Below are positions 50,301-59,700 of a DNA stretch of 64,000 nt, in pieces. The stretch is from Nitrospirota bacterium (GTDB lineage Bacteria; Nitrospirota; Thermodesulfovibrionia; Thermodesulfovibrionales; JdFR-88): NCBI GenBank assembly GCA_021840255.1, contig JAKBYX010000011.1:1-64000 (forward strand), read 5' to 3'. Position numbers and translations under genes: made by a program. A model generated the notes under the pieces. It searched no databases. It saw only the letters and a program-made list of their open reading frames with translations, and was not told the DNA's origin. Numbering within the stretch: the first letter of the stretch is position 1; each line of letters begins with the position of its first letter.

Positions 50301-52130
50301 CTAATCGCCGAAAGTGACCCTCAGGACCTCTTCTATGGAGGTGATCCCCTCCCGGACCTTGGACAGACCGCTCATGCGCAGGCTCCTCATCCCGGTGCTG
50401 ATGGACAATTTTTTTATCTCGTCAGTGGGCGCCCCTTCGAGAATGAGCTGTTTCATCTCATCTCCCACCGGCATGACCTCATAAAGGGCCACCCTCCCTT
50501 TGTACCCGGAGCCGTTGCAGGCGGAGCACCCCTTCCCCTTGTACACCTTGAGCCCGTCCAGCTCTTCTTCCGGGAACCCCACCTTAAGCAGGGCCTGGCG
50601 CGGGGCGGGCTCCTCTTCCCTGCATTGCGTGCAGATCCTGCGGGCCAGTCTCTGGGCAAGGATGAGTATTACCGAACTTGAGACCAGGAAAGGTTCGATG
50701 CCCATGTTGAGGAGCCTGTTTATGGTCCCCGGGGCGTCATTGGTGTGGATCGTGCTTAGGACCAAATGGCCGGTGAGCGCAGCTTTCACGCCGATCTCCG
50801 CCGTTTCAAAGTCCCTTATCTCGCCCACCATGATTATGTCCGGGTCCTGTCTTAAAAAGGACCTCAGGGCGGAAGCGAATGTGAGCCCGATGTCCTCGCG
50901 GACATGCACCTGGTTAATACCCAGGAAGTTGTATTCCACCGGGTCCTCGGCGGTCATTATATTCGTTCCAGGCTTGTTCAGATAGTTCAGGGCCGAATAC
51001 AAGGTGGTGGTCTTTCCGCTTCCGGTAGGGCCGGTGACCAGTATCATTCCGTACGGTTTGTCCAGGGCCGCCATGAAATCCCTGAGCGCTTTTTCATCAA
51101 ACCCCAGCTTGGTAAGGTCCACCTGCAGATTGGCTTTGTCCAAAAGCCTCAAAACGGTCTTCTCGCCAAAAAGACACGGCAGCACAGAGACGCGGAAATC
51201 TATCTCCCTTTTTTTTCCCAGTTTCAGTTTTATCCTGCCGTCCTGGGGGAGCCTTCTTTCCGCTATGTCCAGCTTGGACATTATCTTGAGCCTGGATGTG
51301 AGGGCGGCCCTTATTTTCAGAGGGAGGTTCATTACCGTATAGAGCACGCCGTCAACACGGTAGCGCACGCGAAGGGCCGTTTCATAAGGCTCTATGTGAA
51401 TGTCGCTGGCCCGCGCCTTTATCGCGTTTACCAGGATGCCGTTTGCCAGCTTCACGATGGGGGCCTCGACATCCTTGACTACCTCCGTGTCTTCCCTTTC
51501 CTCCACGGCCTCGATGTCGTCCAGCGCACTGCCGACCACCTTGTCGAACTCCTCCACGTCCACCATGGAATCAAGGGACATCCCTTCATCGCTGTCGTCA
51601 ACAGCCTCTTTTTCCTCCATGACGAAATCTTTTGCCTCAAGGATCTTTGCGGTGGCCCCGCCATCGCCGGCTGACGCTGATTTTTCCTGCTGTTTTCCCG
51701 CCCCTCCGTAATAGCCGGTTATGGCAGATGATATATCGGTTTCCCCCGCAAGCACGACCTCCACGTTGTAGCCGGTCATGAATTTCACATCGTCTATGGC
51801 GAATACATTAGAGGGGTCCGCGCTTGCGATGGTGAGGGTTGCCCCCACCCTGAGGACCGGAACGATCTGGTATTTTTTTGCCATGTCGGCCGGAATAAGC
51901 TTGATTATGGCAGGGTCTATCTTTGTCTCGGACATCTTTATTGCCGCTATGCCGTATTGCCTGCTCAGGAAATTAAGAAGGTCTGCCTCGGTAATATAGC
52001 CAAGGTGGATAAGGGCGCTGCCCAGTCTCATCCCTTCGCGCCTTTGAAGGGCCAGGGCCTGTTTGAGTTGTTCTTCGGTAACTACCTGGAAGGAAAGGAG
52101 CATCTGGCCCAGCTTAGTAGTCGTCGACAT
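50301..52130 (-). CDS. pilB: Type IV pilus assembly ATPase PilB
   Basis: 609 residues: MshEN-type N-domain (LGQMLLSFQVVTEEQLKQALALQ; GYITEADLLNFLSRQYG), a variable acidic region (about 140-215), and an ATPase core with Walker A GPTGSGKTTTLYSAL near 367, Walker B FLRQDPDIIMVGEIRD and a tetracysteine zinc module (CTQC, CSAC). First gene of the minus operon pilB-T-C-S-R. The N-domain of some PilB relatives binds c-di-GMP; the motif cannot be confirmed by eye. No strong ribosome site precedes the ATG. Confidence 0.96.
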   Translation of the reverse strand: MSTTTKLGQMLLSFQVVTEEQLKQALALQRREGMRLGSALIHLGYITEADLLNFLSRQYGIAAIKMSETKIDPAIIKLIPADMAKKYQIVPVLRVGATLTIASADPSNVFAIDDVKFMTGYNVEVVLAGETDISSAITGYYGGAGKQQEKSASAGDGGATAKILEAKDFVMEEKEAVDDSDEGMSLDSMVDVEEFDKVVGSALDDIEAVEEREDTEVVKDVEAPIVKLANGILVNAIKARASDIHIEPYETALRVRYRVDGVLYTVMNLPLKIRAALTSRLKIMSKLDIAERRLPQDGRIKLKLGKKREIDFRVSVLPCLFGEKTVLRLLDKANLQVDLTKLGFDEKALRDFMAALDKPYGMILVTGPTGSGKTTTLYSALNYLNKPGTNIMTAEDPVEYNFLGINQVHVREDIGLTFASALRSFLRQDPDIIMVGEIRDFETAEIGVKAALTGHLVLSTIHTNDAPGTINRLLNMGIEPFLVSSSVILILAQRLARRICTQCREEEPAPRQALLKVGFPEEELDGLKVYKGKGCSACNGSGYKGRVALYEVMPVGDEMKQLILEGAPTDEIKKLSISTGMRSLRMSGLSKVREGITSIEEVLRVTFGD

Positions 52131-52246
52131 TGCCTAAAAATATAAATAAATCATCGGTATATTGTCAATGAAACACGTCACAAAAGGTCAGGAAAAACCA
52201 AAGGGGAAAAAATTTCCGAGCACGGCCTTTCCGCTAACGCGCGAAA

Positions 52247-52492
52247 TCAATCAATGATCTCGTAGCTCCACTCCTCTATCACCGGGTTGGCAAGCAGTTT
52301 TTCGCACATCTGCCTGATGGCGGGACCGGCTTCTTCAGCTTTCATCCCCGGTGCAAACGTTATCTCAATGAGTTTCCCCACCCGCACATCGGCCAGCCCC
52401 CTGGCCCCCAGCCCCTGAAGGCCCGAAAGGACCGCCTTGCCCTGAGGGTCAAGCACGGAGTCCTTTAATCTGACAAATACCCTGGCTTTCAT
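52247..52492 (-). CDS. purS: FGAM synthase subunit PurS
   Basis: 81-residue small subunit of the PurLQS formylglycinamidine ribonucleotide synthase. MKARVFVRLKDSVLDPQGKAVLSGL and GKLIEITF are family hallmarks. It bridges PurL and PurQ, whose genes are not here. It overlaps purB by 4 bp (ATGA) and ends the purB-purS unit. Confidence 0.93.
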   Translation of the reverse strand: MKARVFVRLKDSVLDPQGKAVLSGLQGLGARGLADVRVGKLIEITFAPGMKAEEAGPAIRQMCEKLLANPVIEEWSYEIID

Positions 52493-53859
52493 TTTTTTGT
52501 CCTGCCTCCCACTTTCCGTTTGCCGGCGGCAGAGCTTTTTCCTCTGGCTGGCTTTAAAGCGCCTTCGCCCTGAAAGACCCTGCCGAATATATAATCCACG
52601 TTTTTGAGGTAAGGCCCCATGGAGAACAGCCCCTTGAGCGCTTTCCGTCCCAGGCGCCCTGTAACCTCACTGTCGGCCAGGAGGAGTTTCAGGAAACTTT
52701 CCCCTTTTCCCCAGCTTTTCATTGCGTTTTTCTGCACAAGCCTGTAAGCGTCTTCCCGCGACATCCCTTCCCCGGTGAGCGCCAGAAGCACACGCTGTGA
52801 ATTATAAAGGCCGTGGCTTCGCTCCATGTTGGCCCTCATTCTCTCGGGATAAACAAGCAGGCCGTCCAGAAGGCCGGTGAGCCTGGCCAGCATGTAGTCA
52901 GCCAGTATGGAGCTGTCTGGTATGATCACCCGTTCCACGGAGGAATGCGAGATGTCCCTTTCATGCCAGAGCGCGATGTCCTCCAGTGCGGCCACGGCGT
53001 TTGAACGCACTATCCTGGCAAGGCCTGAGAGGTTTTCCGCGCCTATGGGGTTTCTTTTGTGAGGCATCGCGGAGGAACCCTTCTGGCCCTTGGCGAAGGG
53101 CTCTTCCGCCTCCAGGACCTCGGTGCGCTGAAGGTGCCTTATCTCTACGGCGATCTTCTCTATGCCTGCGGCAACCAGGGCCAGGGCAAGCAGGTATTGC
53201 GCATGCCTGTCCCTCTGTATCACCTGTGTGGCCACGGGCTCCGGCTTAAGGCCCAGGCTCCGGCATACGTTTTCTTCTATCTCCGGAGGGATGTTGGAAA
53301 AAGTCCCGACCGCCCCGGAAAGCTTCCCCGTGCTTATGACCTGCCTGGCCTCCCTGAGCCTGTCCAAATTCCTGCGCATGTCCTCATGCCAGAGGGCGAA
53401 TTTAAGCCCAAGTGTCATGGGCTCCGCGTGCACGCCGTGGCTTCTGCCCATACAGACCGTATCTTTGTGGACAAGCGCCTGTTTTTTCAGGACCGCCAGA
53501 AGGTCTTTTATATCTTTTATAATGATGTCCGAGGCAGCCCTCATCTGCAGGGCCAGGGCGGTGTCCACGACATCCGAAGACGTTAGCCCCATGTGTATGT
53601 ACCTGGAGGACGGTCCCACCTTTTCAGCCACGCTCGTTAAAAAAGCGATAACGTCGTGCTTTACGCTGGCCTCTATCTCCTCTATCCTTGCGGTATCAAA
53701 ACCGGCCTTCTGCCTTATCTCCTTGAGAGCCCCAGCCGGTACGCGGCCCAAAGCCCCCCATGCCTCGCATACGGCTATCTCCACCTCAAGCCATTTTTCA
53801 TATTTGCTTTCTATCGTCCACAGGCGGCCCATCTCCGGCCTTGTGTATCTGGATATCAT
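52489..53859 (-). CDS. purB: Adenylosuccinate lyase PurB
   Basis: Two steps of purine synthesis (SAICAR to AICAR; adenylosuccinate to AMP). 456 residues: GLTSSDVVDTALALQM near 90, GRSHGVHAEPMTLGLKF near 140 with the catalytic His, and the signature GSSAMPHKRNPIGAENLSG near 262. A 30-residue basic Lys/Arg tail extends the usual C-terminus. Upstream is a gene-free 447 bp region. Confidence 0.95.
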   Translation of the reverse strand: MISRYTRPEMGRLWTIESKYEKWLEVEIAVCEAWGALGRVPAGALKEIRQKAGFDTARIEEIEASVKHDVIAFLTSVAEKVGPSSRYIHMGLTSSDVVDTALALQMRAASDIIIKDIKDLLAVLKKQALVHKDTVCMGRSHGVHAEPMTLGLKFALWHEDMRRNLDRLREARQVISTGKLSGAVGTFSNIPPEIEENVCRSLGLKPEPVATQVIQRDRHAQYLLALALVAAGIEKIAVEIRHLQRTEVLEAEEPFAKGQKGSSAMPHKRNPIGAENLSGLARIVRSNAVAALEDIALWHERDISHSSVERVIIPDSSILADYMLARLTGLLDGLLVYPERMRANMERSHGLYNSQRVLLALTGEGMSREDAYRLVQKNAMKSWGKGESFLKLLLADSEVTGRLGRKALKGLFSMGPYLKNVDYIFGRVFQGEGALKPARGKSSAAGKRKVGGRTKK

Positions 53860-54003
53860 TTTTTTGCCTTTGCACCCTCAGGGGAATTTTTTACTTTTGA
53901 AATTACAAGCACGGAATATTTTACACGTTGGCGGTGGCCGCTGTAAACGTGCGGGCGGATGTATACTGCGTCACCAATGTGGGGCAAACAGGTTTTTCTC
54001 CTT

Positions 54004-54065
54004 CGTCATTGTCCCGAAAATGCCATGACGAGATTGCCACGGGGTTCGCGCCCCTCGCAATGATG
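54004..54065. repeat. CGTCATTG-type dispersed repeat in gene-free region
   Basis: Within the gap 53860-54306, a plus-strand CGTCATTG opens and CAATGATG closes a stretch whose core, GATTGCCACGGGG...CCCCTCGCAATGAT, folds on itself (ATTGC/GCAAT and GGGG/CCCC). Read on minus it resembles the widespread GTCATTGCGAGG..GGCAATCTC element seen in many bacterial genomes. Nothing else is recognised in the gap, apart from a possible TATACT -10 at 54261-54266 upstream of typA. Confidence 0.55.
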
Positions 54066-54306
54066 GCAATGAAACGGTATTCATTCCTGAAAGAGGCCGC
54101 AAGCCCCTCGTAGTGCCCTTGGTAAGTTCTGATGCCCGCGCGAAGCTTTTTGAGCATTTCCAGGCGGCGCTTCAGTTCATATTAACCTCACCCTTATGAC
54201 TTCATAAATCCTCGCATACCCGGAATGAGCCGGATGATGCTTTGTCCTGCCGTTTCAGGTTATACTAATAGGCTAATCTGGAAAGTGAGGTTTTAAAAAT
54301 TTAGGG

Positions 54307-56127
54307 ATGACGGTAAAGAGAGACGATCTTCGCAACATTGCCATAATAGCCCATGTCGACCATGGGAAGACCACACTGGTGGACGCCATGCTGCGCCAGT
54401 CCGGTATATTCAGGGCCAACCAGCAGGTGGAAGAGCGCGTCATGGACAGCATAGACCTTGAGCGCGAGAAGGGCATCACCATAATGGCCAAGAACACGGC
54501 GGTGAAGTACGGAGGGTACAATATAAACATAGTGGACACCCCCGGCCATGCCGATTTTGGGGGCGAGGTGGAGCGCACGCTCAAGATGGTTGACGGCGTC
54601 CTTCTGCTTGTCGACGCCTCGGAGGGTCCGCTTCCCCAGACCAGGTTCGTCCTTAGAAAGGCCCTTGAGCTGAAGCTTACGCCTATCCTGGTCATAAACA
54701 AGATAGACAGGCCGGACGCGCGCATCCAGGAGGTTTTGAACGAGGTCTATGACCTCTTCATAGACCTGGACGCGGAAGAAAACCAGCTCGATTTCCCGAT
54801 AGCCTACACGAACGCGAAGGCCGGGGTGGCTACAACGGACCTGAGCGTCCCCGCGGAGGACTTAAGACCTCTTTTCGACCTTATCATCAAGCACATACCG
54901 GCTGCCGAGTTCGAGGAGGATGCCCCTTTGCAGCTCCTGGTCACAAATATAGATTATGACGACTACAAGGGCAGGCTTGCGATAGGCCGGATATTCTCCG
55001 GGCGCCTGGAGCACGGCAACCCCGTTGCCATAATAGGCAAGGATGGGGAGCTTAAAAACGCCAAGGTCTCCGCCATGTACGGCTTCGAGGGGCTAAAAAG
55101 AGTGCAGATAGAGACCGCCAGGGCCGGGGACATAATCTCGCTTGCAGGGATCGAGGGGATAAACATAGGAGACACCATCGCGTATCCGGACAACCCGGTG
55201 GCGCTGCCAAGGATAGCGGTGGATGAGCCCACCATCTCCATGGTCTTTTCCATAAACTCCTCCCCGTTCGCGGGCAAGGAGGGGAAGTTCGTCACCTCCA
55301 GGCACCTGAGGGAGCGGCTTGAAAAAGAGCTCCTTTACAACGTGAGCATCCGTGTGGATTTCAGCAGCGCGGACGCCTTCACCGTGATGGGCAGGGGAGA
55401 GCTGCAGCTGGCCATCCTTATTGAGATGATGCGGCGCGAGGGCTACGAGCTTTCGGTCTCGATGCCCGAGATAATCACAAAAAGGGAAGACGGTGTTTTG
55501 AAGGAGCCGATGGAGCACCTGGTCATAGACATCCCGGAGGAGCATGTGGGCGTCATAACCCAGCAGGTGGGCATGAGGAAGGGCAAGATGCTCAAGATGC
55601 AAAACAATAACCACGGAAGGGTGCGGCTGGAGTACCAGGTCCCTTCAAGGGGGCTCATAGGGTTTCGCTCCCAGTTCCTTATAGACACCAAGGGCACGGG
55701 TCTTCTGAACCACATATTCATGGGATACGAGCCCTGGCAGGGCCCCATGTCCAAGCGGCAGACCGGGGCGCTGGTTGCCGACAGGAAAGGGGGATCCACC
55801 GCGTACGCGCTTTTCCATCTTCAGCCCAGGGGCACGCTCTTCATAAGCGACGGCGTGCAGGTATATGAAGGCATGATCGTAGGAGAGAACTCGCGAGAGG
55901 TGGACATAGACGTAAACGTCACGAAAGAGAAAAAGCTCACGAACATGAGGGCATCCAATGCCGATGAGGCGTTGAGGCTCGTGCCCCACAGGGTGCTTTC
56001 CCTTGAGCAGGCTCTGGAGTTCATAAAAGAGGACGAATTGGTCGAGGTCACCCCTGAGTCCATAAGGTTAAGGAAGAAAGTCCTGGACCACCAGAAGCGT
56101 CCGAAACGGCAGGAAGCCCCCGAATAA
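54307..56127 (+). CDS. typA: Translational GTPase TypA/BipA
   Basis: Ribosome-associated GTPase for 50S assembly and stress. 606 residues: G1 [11 protein letters not shown] near residue 14, G2 EKGITI, G3 DTPGHADF near 78, G4 NKID near 130, plus domains II, III, V and the BipA C-terminal domain ([19 protein letters not shown]). All are intact and length is normal. Followed by a hairpin and, 120 bp on, the decarboxylase gene. Confidence 0.96.
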   Translation: MTVKRDDLRNIAIIAHVDHGKTTLVDAMLRQSGIFRANQQVEERVMDSIDLEREKGITIMAKNTAVKYGGYNINIVDTPGHADFGGEVERTLKMVDGVLLLVDASEGPLPQTRFVLRKALELKLTPILVINKIDRPDARIQEVLNEVYDLFIDLDAEENQLDFPIAYTNAKAGVATTDLSVPAEDLRPLFDLIIKHIPAAEFEEDAPLQLLVTNIDYDDYKGRLAIGRIFSGRLEHGNPVAIIGKDGELKNAKVSAMYGFEGLKRVQIETARAGDIISLAGIEGINIGDTIAYPDNPVALPRIAVDEPTISMVFSINSSPFAGKEGKFVTSRHLRERLEKELLYNVSIRVDFSSADAFTVMGRGELQLAILIEMMRREGYELSVSMPEIITKREDGVLKEPMEHLVIDIPEEHVGVITQQVGMRKGKMLKMQNNNHGRVRLEYQVPSRGLIGFRSQFLIDTKGTGLLNHIFMGYEPWQGPMSKRQTGALVADRKGGSTAYALFHLQPRGTLFISDGVQVYEGMIVGENSREVDIDVNVTKEKKLTNMRASNADEALRLVPHRVLSLEQALEFIKEDELVEVTPESIRLRKKVLDHQKRPKRQEAPE

Positions 56128-56150
56128 CGGGGAACAGGTAAAGGACGTCC

Positions 56151-56195
56151 CCGGGACGGCGGCTGGAAAATAAAAAGTCCCGGCTGGGGTATAAT
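56151..56195 (+). promoter_or_regulatory. Hairpin and -10 box upstream of decarboxylase
   Basis: CCGGGAC (56151-56157) pairs with GTCCCGG (56177-56183); a consensus TATAAT follows at 56190-56195 with no good -35. It may be the end of typA and the promoter of the polyamine genes. Confidence 0.35.
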
Positions 56196-56247
56196 TAAGC
56201 GAAAAATCAAATCAAATCAAAAACTCTTTTGTTGAGGAGTACGTTTT

Positions 56248-57405
56248 ATGACAAGAATCTTCAAGATAGAGCCTTATCACAGGGAGCTGATATCCAAGAC
56301 CTCGCTCCTTAATTTCCTCTCTTTCCTGGACACCAATGAAGTTGAGCTGCCGGTGCTCCTTATGGACAGCGAACGGCTTAAAAAAAAGGCGAGTGCCGTC
56401 GGAAAAAATATAAGGAATTCGAAGGTGTTCTATGCCGTAAAGGCCAATGCCGCCGACGGGGTCATAGAGCTTTTGGACGGCATGAGTCTGAATTTCGAGA
56501 TCGCAAGCGAAGGTGAGCTTGAGCCGCTGGAAAAAGTGGGCGTCTCAGCGGACAGGATCATTACGAGCAACCCTGTAAAGACGTTCAAGTTCCTCAAAAA
56601 GGCGGCGGAATACGGCATAAAATACTATGCCTATGATTCCAAAGACGAAGTGGACAAGATCGCGGCCATGGTGCCAGGCGCAAAGGTCTACGTCAGGCTT
56701 TCGGTCCCCAATGAGGGCAGCGAGTGGCCCTTGAGCAAGAAATTTGGGGTGGAGATAGACGACGGCATCTCCCTGATATCATATGCCGCCCAGAAGGGGC
56801 TCGATCCCGTTGGCATTACCTTCCATGTGGGCTCCCAGTGCACAAACATTTATAACTGGGACAACGCACTGTACAAGGCTAAGGTCCTCTGGGACCTAGC
56901 CGCTCAAAAGGGCATAAGGATGAGGGTCCTCAATATTGGCGGCGGCTATCCCGTGAAGTACACAAAGAATGTTGTGGACATAGAGGAGATAGAAAAGAAC
57001 ATAGACGGTTTTATAAAGGACCTCTTCCCGCCGGATATCGATGTTTTTATAGAGCCGGGCAGGGGGGTTGTCGGTGACGCGGGTGTTTTTGCGTGCCAGG
57101 TCATCGGTAAATCCAAGCGTGGGGACGAGAACTGGCTGCACATCGACGTGGGCGTCTTCAACGGCCTCATGGAGAGCATCGGCGGCATAAAATACAGCTA
57201 TATCCTTGAGGACACGGGCGGCAGCAAAAAGAGCTGGACGATAGCCGGGCCAAGCTGCGACGGCTTCGACGTTATAGATAGAAATGTGATGCTCCATGAG
57301 CCTGAGATAGGGAGCATGGTGCTCATCCTGTCCTGCGGGGCATATACCAACTCGTATGCGTCGGAGTTCAACGGGTTTTCAATACCTAAGACCTTGCTTA
57401 TTTAA
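56248..57405 (+). CDS. Fold-III PLP ornithine-type decarboxylase
   Basis: 385 residues. FYAVKANAADGVIELL (PLP lysine) near residue 54, FHVGSQCTN near 192, LNIGGGYPVKYT near 233, FIEPGRGVVGDAG near 270 and GPSCDGFDVI near 335 with the catalytic Cys are all conserved as in alanine-racemase-fold ornithine decarboxylases. Substrate is most likely ornithine to putrescine, though lysine use cannot be excluded. GAGGAG lies upstream. speE follows 18 bp later, which supports a polyamine role. Confidence 0.9.
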   Translation: MTRIFKIEPYHRELISKTSLLNFLSFLDTNEVELPVLLMDSERLKKKASAVGKNIRNSKVFYAVKANAADGVIELLDGMSLNFEIASEGELEPLEKVGVSADRIITSNPVKTFKFLKKAAEYGIKYYAYDSKDEVDKIAAMVPGAKVYVRLSVPNEGSEWPLSKKFGVEIDDGISLISYAAQKGLDPVGITFHVGSQCTNIYNWDNALYKAKVLWDLAAQKGIRMRVLNIGGGYPVKYTKNVVDIEEIEKNIDGFIKDLFPPDIDVFIEPGRGVVGDAGVFACQVIGKSKRGDENWLHIDVGVFNGLMESIGGIKYSYILEDTGGSKKSWTIAGPSCDGFDVIDRNVMLHEPEIGSMVLILSCGAYTNSYASEFNGFSIPKTLLI

Positions 57406-57423
57406 GGGGGAGCAAAGATAAAG

Positions 57424-58290
57424 ATGATAAAATTTTTCGAAAATGCGCCTTTTGTCCCGGTCCAGTGCGGCTACACGGTAGATAAGATCCTCCATAAGGA
57501 GAAGAGCCGGTTCCAGGAGATAATGGTCATAGAGAACTCCGATTTCGGCAGGATGCTCCTTCTGGACGGCGTTGTGCAGATGACAGAGGCCGATGAGTTT
57601 TTTTACCACGAGATGATCACGCATGTGGTGCTGCACGCCCATCCCGAGCCGAAGAAGGTGATCGTAATAGGCGGCGGGGACGGCGGCGTGGTGAGAGAGG
57701 TCCTCAAGCACAAAAGCATAGAGCGGGTATATTTCATAGAGATAGACGAAAAGGTCATTGATGTGTCCAGGAAGTTTTTCCCCGGCATCTCGCGCGGAAA
57801 TGACGATCCCAGGGTGGAGATAAGGCCCATGGACGGGGCGGAATTCGTGAGGAAAGCCCCCAAGGCGAGCATAGACGCAATAATCGTGGACTCAACCGAT
57901 ATCATAGGCTTTGCCCGGAGCCTTTACACGAAGGATTTCTTTGCATCGGTCAGAAACTGCCTAAAGGAAGACGGTTTTTTTGTCACCCATTCCGAATCCC
58001 TCATGTTTCACAGGGAAACGGTCGTAAAGGTCCAGAATATCCTTAAAAATGCCTTTCCGGTAGTGGACCTGTACGCTACCCCGATAGCCACCTACCCCGG
58101 CTATTGGTGGACATTCGCGGTTGGCTCCCTCTCCCTGGACCCGCGCAAGACAAGGCGCCCCTTCGAGATAGAGACCAGGTACTATGACGACGAGATACAC
58201 GCCCAGTCCTTCCTCACCAGGAAATTCTACGACAGGCTGATGTCAGACAGCCTTGATTGGGGCATCAAAGCCAGGATCGAAAAAGATTAG
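57424..58290 (+). CDS. speE: Spermidine synthase SpeE
   Basis: Aminopropyltransferase: putrescine plus decarboxylated S-adenosylmethionine to spermidine and methylthioadenosine. 288 residues: LLLDGVVQMTEADEFFYHEM near 49, VIGGGDGGVVREVLKH near 80, IDEKVIDVSRKFFP and the binding loop VDSTDIIGFA near 157, where most homologs read STDPxGPA, so the proline-glycine pattern is altered. TWWTFAVGSLS near 222 is typical. speD for decarboxy-SAM is not seen here; mtnA at 4.4 kb uses the by-product. Confidence 0.93.
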   Translation: MIKFFENAPFVPVQCGYTVDKILHKEKSRFQEIMVIENSDFGRMLLLDGVVQMTEADEFFYHEMITHVVLHAHPEPKKVIVIGGGDGGVVREVLKHKSIERVYFIEIDEKVIDVSRKFFPGISRGNDDPRVEIRPMDGAEFVRKAPKASIDAIIVDSTDIIGFARSLYTKDFFASVRNCLKEDGFFVTHSESLMFHRETVVKVQNILKNAFPVVDLYATPIATYPGYWWTFAVGSLSLDPRKTRRPFEIETRYYDDEIHAQSFLTRKFYDRLMSDSLDWGIKARIEKD

Positions 58291-58403
58291 GGGGAAGTGA
58301 CAGCGTCGAATGGCGCTAGTTTAATCTGTTGCAGCATGAAATTCAGCAGATTTATACACATATTTTAATCCAACTGGGAATTCACTACCAGTGAACTTCT
58401 TTG

Positions 58404-58483
58404 TTGTCATTCCCGCAAGCGCCAGCGCGTCGGGAATCCTTCCGAAAAGGCGGGGTCCGATTCCGGACAAGCCGGAATGACAA
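58404..58483. repeat. Dispersed 80 bp repeat with TTGTCATTCC ends
   Basis: Perfect 10 bp terminal inverted repeats TTGTCATTCC (58404-58413) and GGAATGACAA (58474-58483); interior GCGCC..GGCGG pairs partly. Shares its GTCATTCC style ends and size with 34764-34844. It occupies the speE-hrcA gap together with a short TTCACT-ACC-AGTGAA palindrome (58381-58395). Not an insertion sequence: no ORF. Confidence 0.65.
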
Positions 58484-58575
58484 ACTGCGAATCTTCATGA
58501 AAGAATCAAAGGTATTATTTTTTGAATCCGCGGATTTCCCTTTTGCTTCTCTTTGAATACCCGTTATTTTTCCCC

Positions 58576-58605
58576 TTGACAGCCCGGTCCATAAGTTGCT
58601 AAATT
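58576..58605 (+). promoter_or_regulatory. Sigma-70 promoter of hrcA operon
   Basis: TTGACA (58576-58581), 18 bp, TAAATT (58600-58605). CIRCE begins 4 bp after, over the expected +1. Confidence 0.7.
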
Positions 58606-58608
58606 AGT

Positions 58609-58635
58609 TTAGCACTCTCGATGCATGAGTGCTAA
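58609..58635 (+). promoter_or_regulatory. CIRCE operator (HrcA site)
   Basis: TTAGCACTC-N9-GAGTGCTAA, exact consensus. HrcA bound here should repress hrcA-grpE-dnaK at normal temperature, released on heat stress when GroEL is titrated. Confidence 0.97.
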
Positions 58636-58683
58636 AAAGATGGCGGGACAGTTGCCCTGAACGCAAAAGGGAGCAGAGGTAAA

Positions 58684-59700
58684 ATGCTTAACGAGCGCAC
58701 CGAGAAGGTGCTGTTTGCGATAGTGGAGAGTTTTATAAACACCAATGAACCGGTTGGCTCCAGGTTCATAACGAAGACATATTCGTTCAACCTGTCTCCG
58801 GCCACTATAAGAAACATCATGGCGGACCTCGAAGAGTTCGGGTTTCTTGCCCAGCCCCACACGTCGGCAGGCAGGGTCCCTACGGACAGGGGATATCGTT
58901 TTTATGTGGACTGCCTTTCCAGGTACCACGAGGCGGAGGACGCCTTTCTGGAGTCTTTCATATCCCGGCTTGAGGCCACAAGGGAAGACCTGAACGGGCT
59001 GCTGGAGGGGTCGGCAAGGACTTTGTCGGAGCACTCAAGGTATCTGGGGCTGGCCGCGCCCATGAAATCGGGCAGGACCACGCTGAACCGGATAGAGCTT
59101 TTCAGCTACAGGGCGGACTACATAGCCGTCGTGCTGCTTACGGACGAGGGGCCGATAAAGCACAAGATCATAAGGGCCGGGCAGAGGCTTTCGCCTAAAA
59201 CGCTGAGGCGCATATCCGATTACCTGAACCAGGAGTTCTCCGGTTACACGGTTGATGAGATACGGCTTAAACTTATAAAAGAAATGTCGAGGGAGAAGGC
59301 GTTATGTGATATCCTGATAACCAAGGCTGTGGAGATATGCCGCGAGGCGCTCACCTTTCCTCCCGGCGAGATCTATGTGTGCGGTTTCTCCGATTTTATT
59401 GGCCTTCCGGATTTTTCCAGCCGCATAAGGGAGATAGCCGGAGCCATAGAGGACAAGCATTTCATGCTTAAACTCCTGGAGCAGGTGGGGGCCGAAGTGG
59501 AGGGCCCTTCGGTGCTCATCGGTTCGGAAAACCCCGCCAAGGAGATGAAGGACCTTAGTCTGGTCGTTTCCACCTATAAACAAGGCGGCAAGATAGCTGG
59601 AAGCATAGGCGTAATAGGCCCCACGAGAATGGATTATTCAAGGGCCATAGCCATGGTCCAGACCGCCGCCAGATTCATTACGGAGGCGCTTTCACGATGA
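58684..59700 (+). CDS. hrcA: Heat-inducible repressor HrcA
   Basis: 338 residues: N-terminal winged helix (ERTEKVLFAIVESFINTNEPVG; LSPATIRNIMADLEEFGFLAQPHTSAGRVPTDRGYRFYVD), then the GAF-like and C-terminal parts ending in GVIGPTRMDYSRAIAMV. It autoregulates through the CIRCE 50 bp upstream. A 4 bp overlap joins it to grpE. Confidence 0.96.
   Translation: MLNERTEKVLFAIVESFINTNEPVGSRFITKTYSFNLSPATIRNIMADLEEFGFLAQPHTSAGRVPTDRGYRFYVDCLSRYHEAEDAFLESFISRLEATREDLNGLLEGSARTLSEHSRYLGLAAPMKSGRTTLNRIELFSYRADYIAVVLLTDEGPIKHKIIRAGQRLSPKTLRRISDYLNQEFSGYTVDEIRLKLIKEMSREKALCDILITKAVEICREALTFPPGEIYVCGFSDFIGLPDFSSRIREIAGAIEDKHFMLKLLEQVGAEVEGPSVLIGSENPAKEMKDLSLVVSTYKQGGKIAGSIGVIGPTRMDYSRAIAMVQTAARFITEALSR

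Noticed and set aside
56200-56222. (CAAAT)3-like run before the decarboxylase
   Set aside because: Three short units in A-rich DNA; too short to treat as a repeat feature.
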